Origin: Polaromonas sp. A23
Lineage (GTDB): Bacteria > Pseudomonadota > Gammaproteobacteria > Burkholderiales > Burkholderiaceae_C
DNA length: 64,000 bases
Assembly: GCF_002001015.1 (NCBI RefSeq)
Contig: NZ_MUNO01000037.1
Location: 62,001-126,000 of the forward strand
Direction of reading: 5' to 3'
Under the pieces are notes generated by a model. That model was not told the DNA's origin. It did no database searches and saw nothing but the letters and a program-made list of their open reading frames with translations. The translations under genes and the position numbers were made by a program. Positions 61,709 to 64,000 of the stretch are shown here, piece after piece; the stretch's first letter is position 1, and the number at the start of each line of letters is the position of its first letter.

Positions 61709-64000
61709 TGGGGAAGCCATGCGCGCAGCACCGCCAGCAGGTCCTCGGTGTTGACCGGTTTGGAAAGGTAATCCCAGGCACCGGCTTCAATGCATTTTTC
61801 CCGGTCTCCTTTCATGGCCTTGGCGGTCACGGCAATCATCGGCAGGTTCTTGCCCGCGGGGAGCTTCCGGATTTCCTGCATGGTGGCCATGCCGTCCATC
61901 TCGGGCATCATGATGTCCATCAGAACCAGCTTGATGAGCGGGTCTTCCGCCACACGCGCAATGGCATCACGCCCGTTGTCGGCCCAGACAATGTCCATGG
62001 CCTCCTCTTCAAGCACCGTCGCCAGTGCAAAAATGTTGCGCATGTCGTCGTCCACGATCAGTACTCTTTTCCCGGCAAGCGACTTGTTCGATTCGTGGAG
62101 GGTCTTGAGCATGGCATGCCGGGTTTCAGACAATCGCGCCGGACTCAGGTGCAGCGCATAGACGGCAAGATCCAGCAGCTTGGGCACAGAGCGGGCCTCG
62201 CGTACATTGATTTCGCCTTCAGAATGCCAAGTACGTGATTCTTCGGCATCGATCACCCCATCGCGGTAAACCACAAGCGGCAAAGGCCCGAACGACCCTC
62301 GCGCTGCGACGGCCTGCCGCCAGTTCGCCAGGCCCGCATCCATCGTGGCTTCATCAGCTATCAGGCAGTCGAAGTCGCCCGACTGGAGCAAGTCGGCAAT
62401 CTCGCCACTGGAAGCAGCCTTAACTGTGCTGACACGCTCTTCCTCCAGATAGGTGCAAATTTGCCGGCACACGCTCTGGTCTTCGATATGCAGCAGCACT
62501 TTTTTGCTGCTTCGAAGAACATAGGCATGCAGTTGCTCCAGCATGTGGTCGAGGATTTCCTTTTCGGCGATGGGTTTGGTGACAAATGCAAAAGCGCCTG
62601 ACCGGTAGGCCCGCTCTTTGGAGTCATCGGTTGAAATAACGCAAACCGGAATGTGCCGCACACCCATGTCCTGCTTGAGCCGGTCAAGCACGCGCCATCC
62701 ATCCATATCGGGCAGGTACATGTCCAGTGTGATGGCCGACGGCATAAACTGGGTGGCAAGCGTCAGTGCACCTGCACCGCGTGAAGTGACAAGGCCCTTG
62801 AATCCCTTGGCCCGCGCTGCATCGAGCAGGAAGCTCGCAAAGGCCAGGTCGTTTTCAACAATCAGCAGAACATGGTCTCCCGGCTGAATGTTGTGGCGAT
62901 CGTCCAAAGCCTCATCCAGGGGAACGGCCAGCTCGTCGTCCGCAGGCAAAGCGTCCATCTGATGGGACAACATGCGCGGCACTTCCGGCCGGTCAAGCAG
63001 AGCAGCCGGCCTGCGCACTGCGCGGGTGGTGGCAAAGTTCAAGGGCAGATACAGCACGAAACTGCTTCCCTCCCCCGGCGCGCTCGACAGGCGGATTTCA
63101 CCGCCCAGCAACCGTGACAACTCGCGGCTGATGGCCAGACCCAGGCCCGTGCCGCCATATTTGCGGCTGGTACTGCCATCGGCCTGCTGGAAGGCCTCGA
63201 AAATAATCTGCTGCTTGTCCGCAGAAATGCCGATGCCGGTATCGGTCACGGTAAAGGAAAGCACCTGTTGCGCGCGATTGAGTTCGTCGTGATCGGAGCT
63301 CCAGCCGGAATAGGCCTCTTCTATGGCAAGTGCAACATGCCCCTGATGCGTAAACTTGAAGGCGTTGGACAGCAGGTTCTTGAGAATTTGCTGCAAGCGC
63401 TTCAGGTCAGTGATCATGGACGTCGGCAGTTCGGCGCCATTGGTGATCAGGAACTCGACATTTTTTGCCTCGGCCACATGGCGGAAGGTGCGTTCCACAT
63501 ACTGCTGGAGGTCGGACAGGCGGATCTCGCTGATATCGACCACCACGGTGCCCGACTCGATCTTGGAGAGATCAAGAATGTCGTTAATGAGCATCAACAG
63601 GTCGTTGCCCGAAGAGTGGATGGTCTTGGCAAACTCAACCTGTTTGGGCCGCAGGTTGCCTTCCTGGTTCTTGCAAAGCTGGTCGGACAGGATCAGCAGG
63701 CTGTTCAGCGGCGTACGCAGCTCGTGCGACATGTTGGCCAGGAATTCCGACTTGTATTTCGAGGTCAGCGAAAGCTGCTTGGCTTTTTCCTCCAGGGCCT
63801 GGCGTGCCTGTTCAACCTCCTGGTTCTTGCGCTCCACCTCGTGGTTCTGGTGCGCCAGCAACCTGGCTTTTTCCTGCAGCTCTTCGTTGGTTTGCTGAAG
63901 TTCTTCCTGGCGGCTCTGCAGTTCCTGCGCCAGCGACTGGGACTGGGTCAGCAGGTCTTCGGTTCGCATGTTCGCTTCAATCGTGTTGATCACGATACCG
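61705..64000 (-). CDS. Large hybrid histidine kinase with three receiver domains (N-terminus outside the window)
   Basis: At least 765 residues visible; the frame is open to the window edge. The start is a Gln/Glu-rich coiled coil (SQSLAQELQSRQEELQQTNE), typical of kinases with upstream HAMP/GAF repeats. HisKA follows (FLANMSHELRTPLNSLLILS), then the ATPase domain (LLSNAFKFTHQGH, DTGIGISADK, GGTGLGLAISREL). Three receivers come next: LLIVENDLAF with LDMYLPDMDGW, a divergent middle one (LIADEATMD) and a standard one (VLIVDDDMRNIFAL, MDIMMPEMDG, SKPVNTEDLL). It overlaps the next kinase gene by 4 bases. Confidence 0.92.
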   Translation of the reverse strand, partial: GIVINTIEANMRTEDLLTQSQSLAQELQSRQEELQQTNEELQEKARLLAHQNHEVERKNQEVEQARQALEEKAKQLSLTSKYKSEFLANMSHELRTPLNSLLILSDQLCKNQEGNLRPKQVEFAKTIHSSGNDLLMLINDILDLSKIESGTVVVDISEIRLSDLQQYVERTFRHVAEAKNVEFLITNGAELPTSMITDLKRLQQILKNLLSNAFKFTHQGHVALAIEEAYSGWSSDHDELNRAQQVLSFTVTDTGIGISADKQQIIFEAFQQADGSTSRKYGGTGLGLAISRELSRLLGGEIRLSSAPGEGSSFVLYLPLNFATTRAVRRPAALLDRPEVPRMLSHQMDALPADDELAVPLDEALDDRHNIQPGDHVLLIVENDLAFASFLLDAARAKGFKGLVTSRGAGALTLATQFMPSAITLDMYLPDMDGWRVLDRLKQDMGVRHIPVCVISTDDSKERAYRSGAFAFVTKPIAEKEILDHMLEQLHAYVLRSSKKVLLHIEDQSVCRQICTYLEEERVSTVKAASSGEIADLLQSGDFDCLIADEATMDAGLANWRQAVAARGSFGPLPLVVYRDGVIDAEESRTWHSEGEINVREARSVPKLLDLAVYALHLSPARLSETRHAMLKTLHESNKSLAGKRVLIVDDDMRNIFALATVLEEEAMDIVWADNGRDAIARVAEDPLIKLVLMDIMMPEMDGMATMQEIRKLPAGKNLPMIAVTAKAMKGDREKCIEAGAWDYLSKPVNTEDLLAVLRAWLPQ

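Overview
The window looks like a chromosomal segment of a Comamonadaceae betaproteobacterium (Burkholderiales), most like Polaromonas or Rhodoferax. This rests on the hfq-der-bamB-hisS-ispG-rodZ-pilF-rlmN-ndk housekeeping order, a Bug-type solute-binding protein, high GC with few intergenic gaps, and two dispersed repeat families typical of that family. The genus is inferred. No rRNA, tRNA, CRISPR, insertion sequence or prophage gene was seen.

Region 1 (1-19,300) is mostly minus-strand housekeeping: hflX (partial), hfq, der, bamB, a YfgM-like protein, hisS, ispG, rodZ, pilF, rlmN, ndk, rluB, scpB and rluD. Then come divergent bamD, a DinG-type helicase, a YdcH-like small protein, a PP2C phosphatase, a secreted coiled-coil protein and zapE. 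Region 2 (19,300-25,600) is the 2-oxoglutarate dehydrogenase operon odhA-odhB-lpd, with an unrecognised secreted protein gene between odhB and lpd.

Region 3 (25,800-33,100) is a complete thiosulfate-oxidation operon, soxR-CDYZAXB. An ArsR-type regulator sits at its head with a perfect 10-bp-arm operator-like palindrome just upstream. Region 4 (33,300-40,700) is the most unusual part. It holds a TPR/beta-barrel outer-membrane protein of the Slam (DUF560) type and two FecR-domain proteins with near-identical N-termini and diverged C-termini that resemble TbpB-like barrels. Next to them are a family-4-like glycosyltransferase and a TPR/O-GlcNAc-transferase-like (GT41) enzyme. I read it as a putative type XI secretion module with paired cargo and possible cargo glycosylation.

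Region 5 (40,700-52,200) is mixed metabolism and regulation: prpE beside an acrylyl-CoA-reductase remnant, an EamA exporter, an isochorismatase-like hydrolase, a DUF2721 protein, an internally deleted peroxiredoxin-glutaredoxin pseudogene, a kinase-like protein, an Lrp regulator, an Hsp70-like YegD pair, a Bug protein, a DsbG-like lipoprotein and serA. Region 6 (52,400-64,000) holds three hybrid histidine kinases (one with a coupled 58-aa leader ORF, one cut by the window edge), an Mrr-like membrane protein, an MFS transporter and an Mce lipid-transport set that lacks its ATPase.

A roughly 60-bp repeat occurs in at least six intergenic gaps. It also appears inside coding sequences (rluB, soxD, odhB, probably bamB), in frame, at linkers, disordered segments or a signal peptide.
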